Positions 10,561 through 22,514 of a stretch of 64,000 nucleotides of DNA are shown here, one piece after another. Position numbers and translations under genes: made by a program. Position 1 is the stretch's first letter. The number at the start of each line of letters is the position of its first letter. The DNA comes from Cepaea nemoralis (Eukaryota; Mollusca; Gastropoda; Stylommatophora; Helicidae): NCBI GenBank assembly GCA_014155875.1, contig JACEFZ010018363.1, positions 283,615 to 347,614 on the forward strand. Reading direction: 5' to 3'. Under the pieces are notes generated by a model. The model saw only the letters and a program-made list of their open reading frames with translations. It ran no database searches and was not told the origin of the DNA.

Positions 10561-10760
10561 CCGCTGGTCGCGGGGTCCGCTAAGTCAGGTGGAGAGTTTG
10601 ACGATAGTGCACGCTTTACACAGGTCCGGACACTTGTGTTTGACAGATGTGCGAGCCCTTACGGTCCGGGCACGTACGAGGCCCTCACCTGTGGGACTTG
10701 GCTGAACGCCTCTAAGCCGGGTCCCTTGGGTGTCAGGGTCTGGCCATCACTCGCCACCTG
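10561..10760 (+). pseudogene. Possible 28S rRNA 3'-end fragment, sense, joined to the antisense piece
   Basis: Around 10,625-10,720 the plus strand has CAGGTCCGGACACTTG, then ACCTGTGGGACTTGGCTGAA and CGCCTCTAAG, resembling the last conserved 28S helices (CAGGTTCAGACATTTGG...CTGTGGGATTATGACTGAACGCCTCTAAG). It abuts the antisense 28S fragment head to head. Divergence is considerable, so part of the match may be chance. Confidence 0.5.
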
Positions 10761-11239
10761 CTCGTGGTGGCGAGGTCCTGGAGGATTTGACGTTGTGCCG
10801 CCAGCGTCTGCAACCTATCTTGTGCCAGACGTATTGGTTACCCATTCCTCTGGAATACACAAGAATTAGGTCGAGAGAGGGGACGTGTCGTTTGGGCATC
10901 ACACGTTTCTCTGAAGCTCTGCCCAGGCATTGTGATGGAATTTTGGCCACATTCCAACTCACATACTTTGGTCTGTCAAGACTGCATGGTGCCAAACTTC
11001 CCCCCCCCCACCTTCCGGGAACATGTATAATGTGAGCAAATGTGACCAGGCTGTACCACATTTATCAATGAAAACACATGCCCGGACCTGTGAAGAAGCG
11101 AAATAGCGTGAAGAGAATTTGCAGAATGTGGCCTGCAGAAGCATTCTTGTGATACGCTGGAGGATGTAACTCTCCAATCACGGCAGCGGGGAGGAACATT
11201 CCTGGGTTTTTTCCTTATGGGCTCTCCTTTCTCCCCAAT
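10761..11239. other. Intronic sequence, nothing recognised
   Basis: GC-richer than its surroundings and possibly still part of the rearranged rDNA-derived block. No other feature seen. Confidence 0.35.
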
Positions 11240-12470
<1,231 letters not shown>

Positions 12471-12498
12471 TCTCCAGATAAGTATTAATGGGACTCAC

Positions 12499-12690
12499 CT
12501 AAAAGATGGGCAGGGATTTGCCCAGTTTCGGGGAATTTGTCTTTTCCGTAAACTTCCCTCAATCGTTTCCTCACATAGGCGTGTAGTTGTACATAAATCG
12601 GGCGCACCTTTTCAAACAGTGTAGCCACGTCGTGCATAATATTTCTGCTCTCGTATCTGCTCCGCCACTGTTCTCCATAATCTTTATATC
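12499..12690 (-). CDS. ACE: ACE-like gene, exon E
   Basis: 192-nt exon, phase 1 to phase 1, acceptor CATTACTCAG/GATATAAAG and donor CATCTTTTAG/GTGAGTCC. It encodes a strongly ACE-like stretch: YKDYGEQWRSRYES, then LHAYVRKRLREVYG, then IPAHLLG. These match G-x-x-D-x-G-x-x-W-R-S-x-Y, L-H-A-Y-V-R-x-x-L and the very conserved I-P-A-H-L-L-G of M2 peptidases. The final Gly codon is split with exon F. A compound TA/TG microsatellite begins about 20 bp beyond the donor. Confidence 0.96.
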
Positions 12691-13034
12691 CTGAGTAATG
12701 AAAAATAATCAAGTAATTATACTTTAGCCATTCATCTATGGCTTATTGGTTGCTTTGCATATACATATAGGCTAAGAGAATATAGTCTGCCCTACTGGTC
12801 CATCGGGTAGTGGATAGTGGAGGGGCCTCTAGATATAGATCTTAATCGCCAATATGTTATTAGGCGGCCGTGGACAAACACTGGTGGTGGCCATTGAGAG
12901 GAGACGAGGTAGTTGGTAGGGCGGCAATATCTTTAAGTGGCGATGAAACTCGGTGACATAACCATCGGCGGGTAAGATATGTGCCATCAACATACCGCAG
13001 ACTGAACTTAGGTAGCCCACTAAGTGATATAGAT

Positions 13035-14264
13035 CAGTGCTTATCAAACTTTTCACTTACGCGGACCGACATACAATTTTCCCTTTTAGCACCAAGGAAC
13101 GGTGCCGTTTAAAAGAAAAATGTTACTCCTTGTAATCTGGAATTCTATATGTCCTCAATATACATTTTAATATAAATATAAGATTTAACGCAATTGTGGG
13201 TGTTGTCCCGGTGCGCTAAATACTACTCTATAATATTATTGGTTGACGGTGATTTATTTAATGGTGGTCCCATTTTCATGAGTAAACATTTTATTGTAGA
13301 GATTTACAAATCAAAACTTTTTTCAAATGTCAAAACCACATTTAGGTTTTCTTGTAAAGGTGTATATACTCGTATACACCGACAGTAATGAACACAAATA
13401 TATAATAAAAATAAAATATATCTTGGAAAACGATACCAAATCAGATTTTAAACAAGCTGACTAAATTACAGTATGTTGTAATAAAAATGATTTAATGATC
13501 AGCTGCTAACAGTAACTATTTACTGCGAGGTGTGGGCCTGTTTATTATTTACAAGCTTATCAAATCGTGGCTCGATTGTAGACAGCGCTACCCGCAAAGG
13601 AGAACAAATTTCCATACTGTTTCTGTATTTTGTCTTAATAATGCTCATTGACGAAAAAGAAATACTCTTCTTTCAAGTTGTCTTTGTATCGATATCTCAC
13701 ATACACCATCAGAATCGCTAAGTTGGCAACGTCCGTGCTTTCGTCCAGCTGTAATGAAAAATACTTTGCAGATGTATCTAACACCTTCACTCGCTCAGAC
13801 GATGGCAAAACGCATTATAATCCTACATCGAAAATCACGTATGTTCTGCATCTTATGACAATCAGCAATTTATAATGTGCATCTTTCTCACTTTTCGTCA
13901 CATAGGAAACAAAAGAAACACACGTAGTCAACAAACAAATGTCGTCGACCTTTTAGTATCGGTCTCAGCTGGTTACTATTTTTAACTTTCCCATTGAACC
14001 AATGATTCGCTTCTCCTTAAAAATAAATACTCCTTGGGTTATACGGCTGCAGGCTCAATTTATTTTAAAATTAAATCACCATAAAAACGGTGCGGATATC
14101 ATGTCTTGGGAAAAAGACAATCTTGTTTTTAAAAGTTCTAAACAATCCTCAAAGGAGAAAATATTTAACTTTTTTCTGACTTTTTTTCAACTCAAGTCGC
14201 GGATCGCCAAAGAAGGGCTCTCGGACCGGCACCGATCCACGGACCATCACTTTGGGAAGCACTG
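13035..14264 (-). mobile_element. hAT transposon remnant with BED/DEST-type transposase fragment
   Basis: Ends CAGTGCTTATCAAAC and, at the right, GTTTGGGAAGCACTG-like (TTTGGGAAGCACTG), forming an imperfect hAT terminal inverted repeat. Flanks are ATATAGAT (13,027-13,034) and ATATTGAT (14,265-14,272), an 8-bp duplication with one mismatch. On the minus strand around 13,790-13,640 the frame reads YFSLQLDESTDVANLAILMV, the DEST block seen in ZBED5/SCAND3-type hAT transposases. The rest of the transposase is missing or decayed. Sits in the ACE intron between exons D and E. Confidence 0.85.
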
Positions 14265-14279
14265 ATATTGATGATTAAT

Positions 14280-14870
14280 ATTAGTTACGAGTCTCTAGCA
14301 TAATATTATCTGGAATTCTGCTAAAAAGCACCAAACAGGGGATATATCCTTGCCTAACTGCAAATGTTTTCAAAATTGTCCTACATCTTTTGTTTTTAAG
14401 TGCAGCACTGTGTGTATCGGTATAGAACACTTCGATTATTTCTTTTATTTTTCTTATAAAAACTGAATATTTTCATTATGTACCATGTTCGTTGATACAA
14501 GACTCGATCAAAGGCCTTTGCAAAGTCTATGAAGGTGTGCTATAAGTCGCACTTGTGTTACAGATGTGTTTGAATCAATACTCTAATAACGAACATTTGC
14601 TCTAAGGTAGTTCTTTATGGTTTAAAACCAGCATAGGCTGGGAAAAGTTCTTCTGATTTCTGCTTCATTCTATTCAAAAGTACCCGTAATATTTCTTATC
14701 TTGGATTACTGAGAAGGCTAATAGTTCTGAAACTCTCGTACATTTTTAGATTTCCTCTCTTTGGAAGCGTTGTTCGCAATGACTAGGTCCAATATATCGG
14801 TCACTGTTCTGTATTTGATATCTTCTAGCAAATGATTGCCATGATTATTTTATTTTTATGGCCTTACGTA
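14280..14870 (-). pseudogene. RTE-like LINE reverse transcriptase remnant
   Basis: Minus-strand frames give HTFIDFAKAFDRVLY (RT motif F-I-D-F-x-K-A-F-D) near 14,540 and KTFAVRQGYIPCLVLF (motif V-R-Q-G-x-x-x-x-P-x-L-F) near 14,370. Frameshifts and stops throughout. It abuts the hAT element. Confidence 0.72.
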
Positions 14871-15492
14871 TTTCGGAAACTCTGTTTATATATTGTATTT
14901 GCAAGAAGTGCCATATGAAATATATCTGACAGACTGGAAGACACCTGGCTTTTCGTTTTAGGGAACGCCTTAGGGAAATTAACACATTTCGACAAACCCG
15001 TCTCCAATCACTTCAGTTCTCCTGATTACATTGATGCTGATCATGTATGCATCACTGCCATAATGTCATGTAATTCTAGAAGTTCTGTATACTAAGATTT
15101 GAGAGCCACTTAATCAACACTTTGGATTATGTCCATTCAGCTGGAATCAACACTGTTATAGCTGCCACTGTTTAATTTTGTCCACACCATTCTATATCAA
15201 ACTTACAATATTTCCTTGTGAAACTTTGCTTTTTTCGGCTTGCGTGTGAACAAAATTGGCTACATACTTCTTGATAACACATCTACACACATGAACCACT
15301 GTACACCCTTCCTGTACACGGATGTTGAGCCCCAATTTTGTACTATCCTTTATTTATATTTTGTATAATTTGTGTGTTATCTACAATAAAATACTTTTGT
15401 CATTAGCCCTGTTTATGCTGTTCCGGAAGAAGATCATACAAGAATATTCAAAGAAGTATAACTTTAAGATGCTAAACCAAAACACAACTAAC
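14871..15492. other. Intronic sequence before ACE exon D, nothing recognised
   Basis: AT-rich, no motif supported. Confidence 0.35.
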
Positions 15493-15636
15493 CTAAATCT
15501 CTGACTGCGTCATTACTGTCCTTTACGTATTTCCAGAACTGATCCTTTATCAATCTCCCCGTGTTGCTTCTCCAGGAGACCCAGAAGTTCAGTAATTCAT
15601 TGTAGTCACGAGACTTGGCCATTGCTTCTGAAACTT
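15493..15636 (-). CDS. ACE: ACE-like gene, exon D
   Basis: 144-nt exon, phase 1 to phase 1. Acceptor is CAACGCCAG/AAGTTTC, donor GATTTAG/GTTAG. It encodes VSEAMAKSRDYNELLNFW and then VSWRSNTGRL, aligning with the ACE segment that reads L-T-x-x-M-A-x-S-R-x-Y-x-x-L-L-x-A-W-E-G-W-R. The near-invariant W-E-G-W-R is W-V-S-W-R here. The alternative acceptor 9 nt inward (TTTCAG/AAGC) would give 135 nt; the 144-nt choice matches the vertebrate exon size as I recall it. Separated from exon C by a 20.9-kb intron filled with transposons. Confidence 0.87.
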
Positions 15637-15639
15637 CTG

Positions 15640-16850
15640 GCGTTGGCAAATGTGATAATTGATATTATAATGCGAAATACAGACTTATCAATGTTTCTTT
15701 AACAGCAAAAGCTATGTTTTTATTTGCAACTGGCATTTTACATAGGAACGAGCTATTGTGAGTAACTTTTACGAACATCTGAGAACCAAATGTTTACACA
15801 CATACACACACACATACATACACTTCCGGTCCAGTATGGCGGATAGGAGGTTGAGCTGTTAAGACCTCTGAGGTGTTTTTGCTTCAGGCTACGGCTTTCT
15901 TAAGTATTTTTCTCATGTTGGACTGGTAGTACGTGGGTCCGCCGCCCAGCTAGTGATTTAAGTACTTGAAGCGACACTGTGAGCTGTGGATTTCGTTTGG
16001 AATGCTTTTACATCTGTCCGCGGTTGTTGCACTAGCTGGTTTTTCCAAATGCAGTATTGTGTGTGAAAGTGCTGCATTATCTTTATTTCATTAGACTGCT
16101 GTTGTTTTATGAGCAGCCGACGTCTCATATCATTGAAATCAACACAAAACGGTATGCTTCCAATTCGCCCGTAGCCAATTTGGAACGCCCGAAACGGTAT
16201 GCCTCAGTGCCAGTTATGTTAAGAATTACAAGGGCTAAAAGGCGGGCAGCAGTTAATGTCAGGCTATCACAGTCATTACCATATGTAGGGGGAATGCGTC
16301 AGGCGGATGTAGTTATACCTCTCCATCGCACAAAGCCTGGGCTGAATTTAAAGTCTTTGTTTTGACCATGGAGCATGACCCTATTTCGGCCTGTCTAGTT
16401 TACTCGGGAGGAAATGTAACACCAATACATTTGGAACAAGACAAGCTGCAGAAACTGTCGGATCAGCAAAGCAGTGTTCTAACTGTCCACCTGTCGGAGA
16501 TTCCATCCTAGACCAGTTGCCGACCAATGTTTAAGACTTGGTCTGCACTGCTATTGCATTTAGTCTTTAGGCTGCATTTCCTTATACTAGGGTTAGGCTT
16601 GTAAATTGAAAATTGTGCTCCTCCACCCGAAGCCGTTGGTACAATGTCGGGTGTCAGGTTTGGTAAGCGCTGCCCAACATTCGGCGCTAACAGAAAGAAG
16701 TTAGTACTGCCTACTGATATACGATAGCTCAGACATTTCTGACTAAGACCTGACTTTCCGAGGAGGAGAAAGAGGGGGAGGGAGTGCATAGGGAGTGTAA
16801 AAACTGCATTTGCAAAACTAGGGATATATTATGCAATAATACGCTATGAG
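15640..16850. other. Intronic sequence, possible LINE 5' leader
   Basis: CACTTCCGGTCCAGTATGGC at 15,821-15,840 is the kind of leader that starts many invertebrate LINEs. It is followed by an open stretch at 16,057-16,365 (plus) containing RPKRYASVPVMLRITRAKRR that I do not recognise. No RT or endonuclease motif follows. Confidence 0.35.
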
Positions 16851-16854
16851 AAGA

Positions 16855-17045
16855 AATGAATTGGAGAACTTGGTGACAACCAGCAAGAAGGAAGGGAACA
16901 GACCAAGAGGAAAACCGAGAAGTATATTCATGGATGGCTTGGCCACATAGCATGGTCGAGACAAGAACGCTGAGCTGATCCACGACACAGGTGATCGAGT
17001 GAAATGGCGAGTCATGACCTCCCACGCTTCCCGGCATGGCACATG
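16855..17045 (+). pseudogene. LINE 3' end with GATT tail
   Basis: Decayed C terminus of an RTE-like ORF. The frame gives DGLAT, then GDRVKWRVMTSHASRHGT, then a stop and TGATTGAT. The same 3' end with longer (ATTG)n lies at 37,402-37,536. Confidence 0.75.
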
Positions 17046-17215
17046 ATTGATGTAATACGCTATGCAGATGACAAAGTATTGGCGATTTATAATGCGAAAG
17101 GTCTACAACAATTGTTAGACATAGTAGTAACAGAAAGTGCAAAGAGAGGACGCTGCTTGAATATCAAGAAAACAGTAACAATCGTGACATAAAGGAAAAG
17201 GTGGCACCAAAATGT
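17046..17215 (+). pseudogene. RTE-like reverse transcriptase fragment with YADD
   Basis: Encodes DVIRYADDKVLAIYNAKGLQ, then LLDIVVTES and CLNIKKTVTIV, the RT catalytic YADD region and the following helix of RTE-like elements. The order (C terminus first, then RT core) shows that this and the preceding fragment are separate insertions or were rearranged. Confidence 0.78.
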
Positions 17216-17216
17216 T

Positions 17217-19986
17217 CTTCCTCTTCTTCTTTCGTTCGCTTGAAATACATCTATAACTGCAATGATGTCTCCTGTATGAATCTAACAGTCTGTTTTAGTA
17301 CACTCAGCGATCCATAGAGTTTATCTTCCACTGTTGACTCTCTAGGCCAGAAGGTATGCCTGGGTATGTTGTAGTTTGGGCAGTCTTGAAGTACGTGTTC
17401 TGCTGTCTGCGGCGCCAAACCACATGGCTGAATCACCAATCTTGAATTTTGTATACATGTGGTTGCGTAATATGTTGTGCCCTGTTTTAAGTCGCAGAAT
17501 AATTACTTGTTCTGATCTTTCCATAACGTGGTAGTCGTCTTGAGCAGGTTTTGGTGACCTTCTGACTGAATTGATCATTCTTTTCTTTTGGTGGTATGTA
17601 ATGGGTACATCAGGTTGTTCTTCTTTTGCTCCTTCTTTAGCCAATTGATCAGCTCTGTCCTTTCCGGGTACTCCACAGCGGAATGGTATCCACTGCATGG
17701 TGACCTTATGCTGACTGCTAAGTTCAGAAAGTAGTGTCCTCAGTACTGTCAATTTCCCAGACAGGAGCGCCCCGAGTACTGATTTTGCATCTGTCAACAG
17801 CACCACAGGTTGTGTACCATGGTTGGTATTTAGTAATTTCTCTGTTGCTGTCTTGATTGCCTCAATTTCAGAGTCATAGTTATGGCAGTACTTTCCTGTT
17901 TGAACTCTGGTCGCGTCCCTAGTATTTTTTGGGTATTCTATGTACACTCCCACTCCTCAATTTCGAACAGCATTTTGTGCTGACCCATCTGTGTAGACTC
18001 GGATCCAGCTGTCCTGTGGGTATTCGCCATTAAGGAAGCTGAGAGTGGCTGTTCTGCGCTGTACACTGTTCTGTTCTTCCTTGTCAAATATTCCTCGCAC
18101 CTTAGTCTGGATTTGTAGTGATAGTCTATGTGCATCTTTCAATTGAGTTCGCTCTGTAATAGTTGTCAGGGGCATACCACCTGTGAGGAGACGGTGATTT
18201 CTCTGCAGAGTCGTTTTGTCTGGTGGATAAAACTACTTCTTTTCAATCGCCCCATAGCTAAGTTTTCAAATCGGTTCTTCATAAGGTGGCATGGAAAGCT
18301 GAGGAACTTTTCTGCTTGTAGTAGTGTTTTCGTATCTCTTCACTGTCTCAGTGCTTGGATCCTCCCCATTTTCTCTATTGTTACTATAGGGGTTGATCTC
18401 ATCCCTTCTGTGGTGACTCTGAGAGCTTGATTCTGTACCCTTTTATGCTGAACACCACGCAGTTGACCCGTATTCCAGGTGTGGTCGAATGCTCTGTTGA
18501 CAAACTTTGCTAAGTATTTTCCCACTGGCTCCCCATGTGGTTCCACTTAGCTTTCTCAGGATGGCTATTTTCCTTCTTGTTTTTGCTACTTCTATTTTTT
18601 ATGTGTTTTCTCCATGTCAGCCTGGCATCAAATGTTACTCCAAGGTATGTTTGTTCTTTATCTTCTCTTAGGGGTGTTCCATTTATCTGGTTGCTCCCTG
18701 CCTTTTGTTTTGGAGAGAGGGTAAATAGAGTGGTTCTGAATTTGTCCATGTTTATGCTGACACACCATCTATCCGCCCATGTAACAAAAGTATCTACAGC
18801 TCTTTGTAGCGATATGGTGCCACTGATGCATGTTCATTTGTGCTCCACAAAACCAGGTCATCAGCGTACATTGCCCTTTAATTATATGCGGTAGATTAGC
18901 AACAAGATCATTGATGAAGATAAGAAAATGTGTGGGGGACAAGACTCTGCCCTGGGAAACACCGTGGCGCAGTAGTACTTTCTTGCTCTTGAGTCCGTCT
19001 ATCTGTACTCGGGCTCTTCTGTTGTGCAAATATGCTTTCACCCATATGTACATTCTTCCATTGACTTTACAGGTTCTCAGTTTCTTCATCAAACCTTCTT
19101 CCAGACTTTGTCAAAGGCTTTCTTCAGATCTATCCATGCCGCAAGCACCAGCTTCTTCTCTTGGAATGAATCATCAATTTCTTGAGAGAGGTAGGTTGTC
19201 TGATCTTCCGTAGAATAGCACTGCCTAAAGCCAGCCTTTTGTGGCACAAGGATATTTTCACTGTCAATGTACCACTGCAGTCTGTGATTGATGATGCGCT
19301 CCATTGTTTTGCAGAGACAGCTGGTAAGGCTAATTGGTCTGTAGTTGGAGGCAATGGAACTATATTTCCTTGATTTTATGAGGGGTATCATTGCTTCTCT
19401 CCAGACTTGTGGAACACTGCCTAAGGTCCAGGTGTTATTGAAGATTTGCAATAACTTTGCTTTGGCTTCTGTTCCTAGGTTCCTGATCATTTCATTGGAG
19501 ATACCATCAGGTCCTGGTGACTTTCTCATTTTCAGTTTTGATATGGCTAGCTCCAGTTCGCTGATTGTGATGGGCGCCTCCAGAACCTCATGTACTATTT
19601 CCTTCTGTCCTGTATGTTGTCGTTTCTCTCGAATCTCTTGGTGTTTCTCTGGACTAATTTCGAAATTGTTATTTTGTGCGAATGAGTCCGCAAAATGGTC
19701 AGCTGCTTGCTTTCCTGTTAAGATGTTTCCGTCTTTATGTAGTGCAATTTTTGAGTTTCTCCCTATGCCCTCATCATTAAGTTATTTTATTAGCTTCTAC
19801 AACTTCCTTGTGTCTTTTTCAATGTTCAGGGACTCTGTTTTCTCATGCCAGCTTTTCCGTCTAGCCTGCAGCTGGGCCCTTTGAAATTTGGCTTTTGCGT
19901 GCTGGTATTTATTGTGGTGCTCTTGACTGGAGTTGGCCTCTGCTTGCCGTCTACATACTTCCACATCATTATGCAACTGTTCCAGT
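17217..19986 (-). pseudogene. I-clade (Nimb/Ingi-like) LINE, RT and RNase H half
   Basis: Minus-strand continuation of the LINE at 29,250-30,100, split by the LTR element. In order from 19,986: a linker with EQLHNDVEVCRRQAEANSSQ; an RT with SPGPDGISNEMIRNLG, NYRPISLTSCLCKTMERII and KAGFRQCYSTEDQT; HGVSQGRVLSPTHFLIFIND; YADDLVLWST near 18,875, in a shifted frame; RNase H with RVYTDGSAQN, NYDSEIEAIKTA, LLTDAKSVLGALL; and a CCHC-like tail with APQTAEHVLQDCPNYN. In the last RNase H motif the usual H is R (PFRCGVPGKDRAD). The 3' end is a short GAA tail at 17,217-17,235. Several frameshifts and stops: not active. Confidence 0.92.
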
Positions 19987-22067
19987 TGTTGCGAGATTGC
20001 CATGAGTTAAACAGATAAATTTACCGACGTTTGCTGGGCGTATATTTTCTGGGCCCACAACAGTCGTACTAACAGAGTAAACACAGCTGCACAGGTTACA
20101 TCAGGTCAGCCCATATACACATTTGGTGGTGAGTGAAAAGGAATGGATGCACCGCGTTGGCAGTTTGTAAACATTTAGAATTACATAGCCTTGCCCGGCG
20201 CAGTAGATGGAACAGCCCTGTCTGTCACTTATACTGCCGGACATCAGACGGAAATGGCTGCTGGGATTGTCACCACTGAACAGAAGATTGACAGTTTGTC
20301 AACAGTCAGAGACAAACCGGAATTAGCAGCGAGAGACAGGAAAACAGTGCATCTGTCAATTCTTGGTTTCCGGCACATCGAGAAGTTGACGGGGTTATTT
20401 GCAACTCTTTGTTGGAAGTAGACATAAACTTGCTGGCTTGTTTTGAAAATCTTAACAATTACTGACAACTTTGACAGGACTAAAGCCAGGAAAATAGATT
20501 CTTGCAAATGGCTGATATGTCCAAATAACACCTGTGTGGGGGCGAAAAGGATAACGTCACGTGGACAACTTGGGTAGTTTGCCATATAAACTCGAGTTGG
20601 GATCAACTAGGGTGGACTTGAATAATGCTCTAGACAGAGTGCAGGGCACTGCAGTGCCAGTGGAAATAATATCTACCGTGTGTTAATTAGTGACTTAATT
20701 TTACACGTGCCTATATGGCAGATGTAGATATGATTTATAGGACTGCAGTTGTGCCATTTAAGGTATAACCTATTATAATATATTCGTTGTAATTACTTTA
20801 GGCAGTAGCCTTGTTAAACTATAGTGTGATGATTAGCACTGTTAGTGGAAACTAGCTAGAGTAGGGAAGTCATACTTGGCTCTGTTAGCTAGAATAGATT
20901 AGTGAAGTGTTGATAAGCTTTACTAGTTGAGAATTGAGTAATGAGGGATAATTGGGATTTCCCGTAGGTGTCCCTGGTGGGCGGGGTTCCGCATTCTGTT
21001 TGCTGATATTTTTCCTTTGTCATAGCCTGATTCGACTCTAGGTGGGTAGCTAATCTGCTCTATGACTAAGTCTAGTTAGCTAAAGATCATTAAGCAAGGT
21101 GATAGGCTTACACTCAGCCGAAAGGATCAGTGACTAGTACTATCACCAGATGTGTTGTTTCTATCCTAGGTTCCCTACCAGATCCAAGGAAACTCAACAA
21201 GTTTTGGGAAAGACTTAAAAAACCCATTCTGAAGAACACCAGTTCAAGAGTCAATAACGTTGCATACAGAAAGCAACTAAAAGCTAAAAGGACGTTGATT
21301 CACCACACATAGTGATGATTACAGATGCACCATACAGCATCAGACAGTAGTAACTACCGGAGAACAATCTAATAGTTACCTAGTGTTATATAATCTCGTG
21401 TAATAGGACACTAGACATGCTAAGTGAGGCTAGATAGACACGAGGGAGGATCAATCACAGTAACAATTAACTTTAGTAACTGGATAAACACTAGAGAAGA
21501 CTTGTGCAGTTGTCTTAGGAACATTAGGAACGGACATTGTGTAGAGTGCAACCGGTCCCTGATTAACTCTTAATACCACCGGTGTCTATTTCGGATGTTC
21601 ATGAAATTGGATTACCAGAGGTCTACAGAGGCAAAGCATTATCCGGCAAGATGGTTCCGGCAACGGGTGAGACGTACTTGTTCTGACGTAACGTGCTGTG
21701 GTCTATCTTTGCTGTGATCAGCTGACTGAGTTGATGTCTGAGAGACAGAGTCTACACACTTTATAGAACACGTCACACATTTTCTTCGCATACACGTCTC
21801 ATACACGTTACACTTTTATTTTAATAAATTAATCTTTATTAATTTCTAGAAGCAAGAGTTGTTGAGTATGTTGCGTTGGGGAAGTATGAGAAGGGGGCAT
21901 AGTACGACAGTGTGAGAGTGATAGGAAAAGGTGTCCATAGGCTGATGGAGTGTGTTGGACGGAAGCTGGTGGATTCTCCAGAATATTGAGGGGGAAAAAA
22001 ATAATATTATAATGTGGGTGTCGGATCTCCTCACTCCAGGGACGACACTTTAAAGGAGGACACGACA
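19987..22067 (+). repeat. 5' LTR
   Basis: 2,081 bp, starts TGTTGCGAGA, ends CACGACA. Differs from the 3' LTR at only two places that I found: position 4 (T for C) and 20,327 (A for G, GGAATTAGC/GGAATTGGC). A poly(A) signal AATAAA lies at 21,823-21,828 and a TATA-like CTTTATAGA near 21,759. The short open frames inside (for example 76 codons at 20,191) have no recognisable homology. Confidence 0.95.
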
Positions 22068-22071
22068 TTAT

Positions 22072-22082
22072 TGGGGGCTCGT
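22072..22082 (+). promoter_or_regulatory. Primer-binding site, tRNA-Pro type
   Basis: TGGGGGCTCGT starts 4 nt after the 5' LTR and matches the first 11 nt of the classical tRNA-Pro primer-binding site, i.e. the complement of the tRNA-Pro 3' end with CCA. Confidence 0.8.
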
Positions 22083-22084
22083 AC

Positions 22085-22265
22085 ACGTGATATTTGGACA
22101 GTGGGATCTCTCGTAAACGTGATCTTTGGACAGCGGGATCTATCGTAAACGTGATCTTTGGACAGCGAGATCTCCCGTAAACGGAATCCTTGGACAGCGA
22201 GATCTCCTGCAAGCAGGAACGTTTGACAGTGGGATCTTCTGACAACGGGGTCCTTGGACACGGGA
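22085..22265 (+). repeat. 32-bp leader repeat, about six units
   Basis: TTTGGACAGCGRGATCT(C)YCGTAAACGTGATC recurs with exact 32-bp register; the TTGGACA-type core starts at 22,093, 22,125, 22,157, 22,189, 22,221 and 22,253. It lies between the primer-binding site and the Gag start, where packaging or translation signals are expected. The function is unknown. Confidence 0.9.
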
Positions 22266-22514
22266 TCCTTAGTTATAGGAGGGAGATATCAGTTTGGAGA
22301 ATCCAGCTAGAGTGAATGTGGATAGGGGTTAGGATTAATATCTTACCTGTTCACACTTCACACGTCTGCATAGGTCTGTGGTCCTGATTCTACTCTTGTC
22401 ACTGAGTGAATGTGCTGTGTGTGGTAATATCTAGATTGATAGTACTTGTTCATATATCTGTATAGTAATTTGCAGTTATATTGTACTAGACCTGCTAGCT
22501 TACCTCTCTGTATA

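Noticed and set aside
20191..20421. 76-codon protein inside each LTR, repeated at 27,373
   Set aside because: It is present twice only because the LTR is duplicated. No domain or start context, and the opposite strand has an equally long frame.
21829..22261. Minus-strand proteins over the LTR end and leader repeat
   Set aside because: Artefact of the 32-bp leader repeat being open in reverse; strand opposite to the element's transcription.
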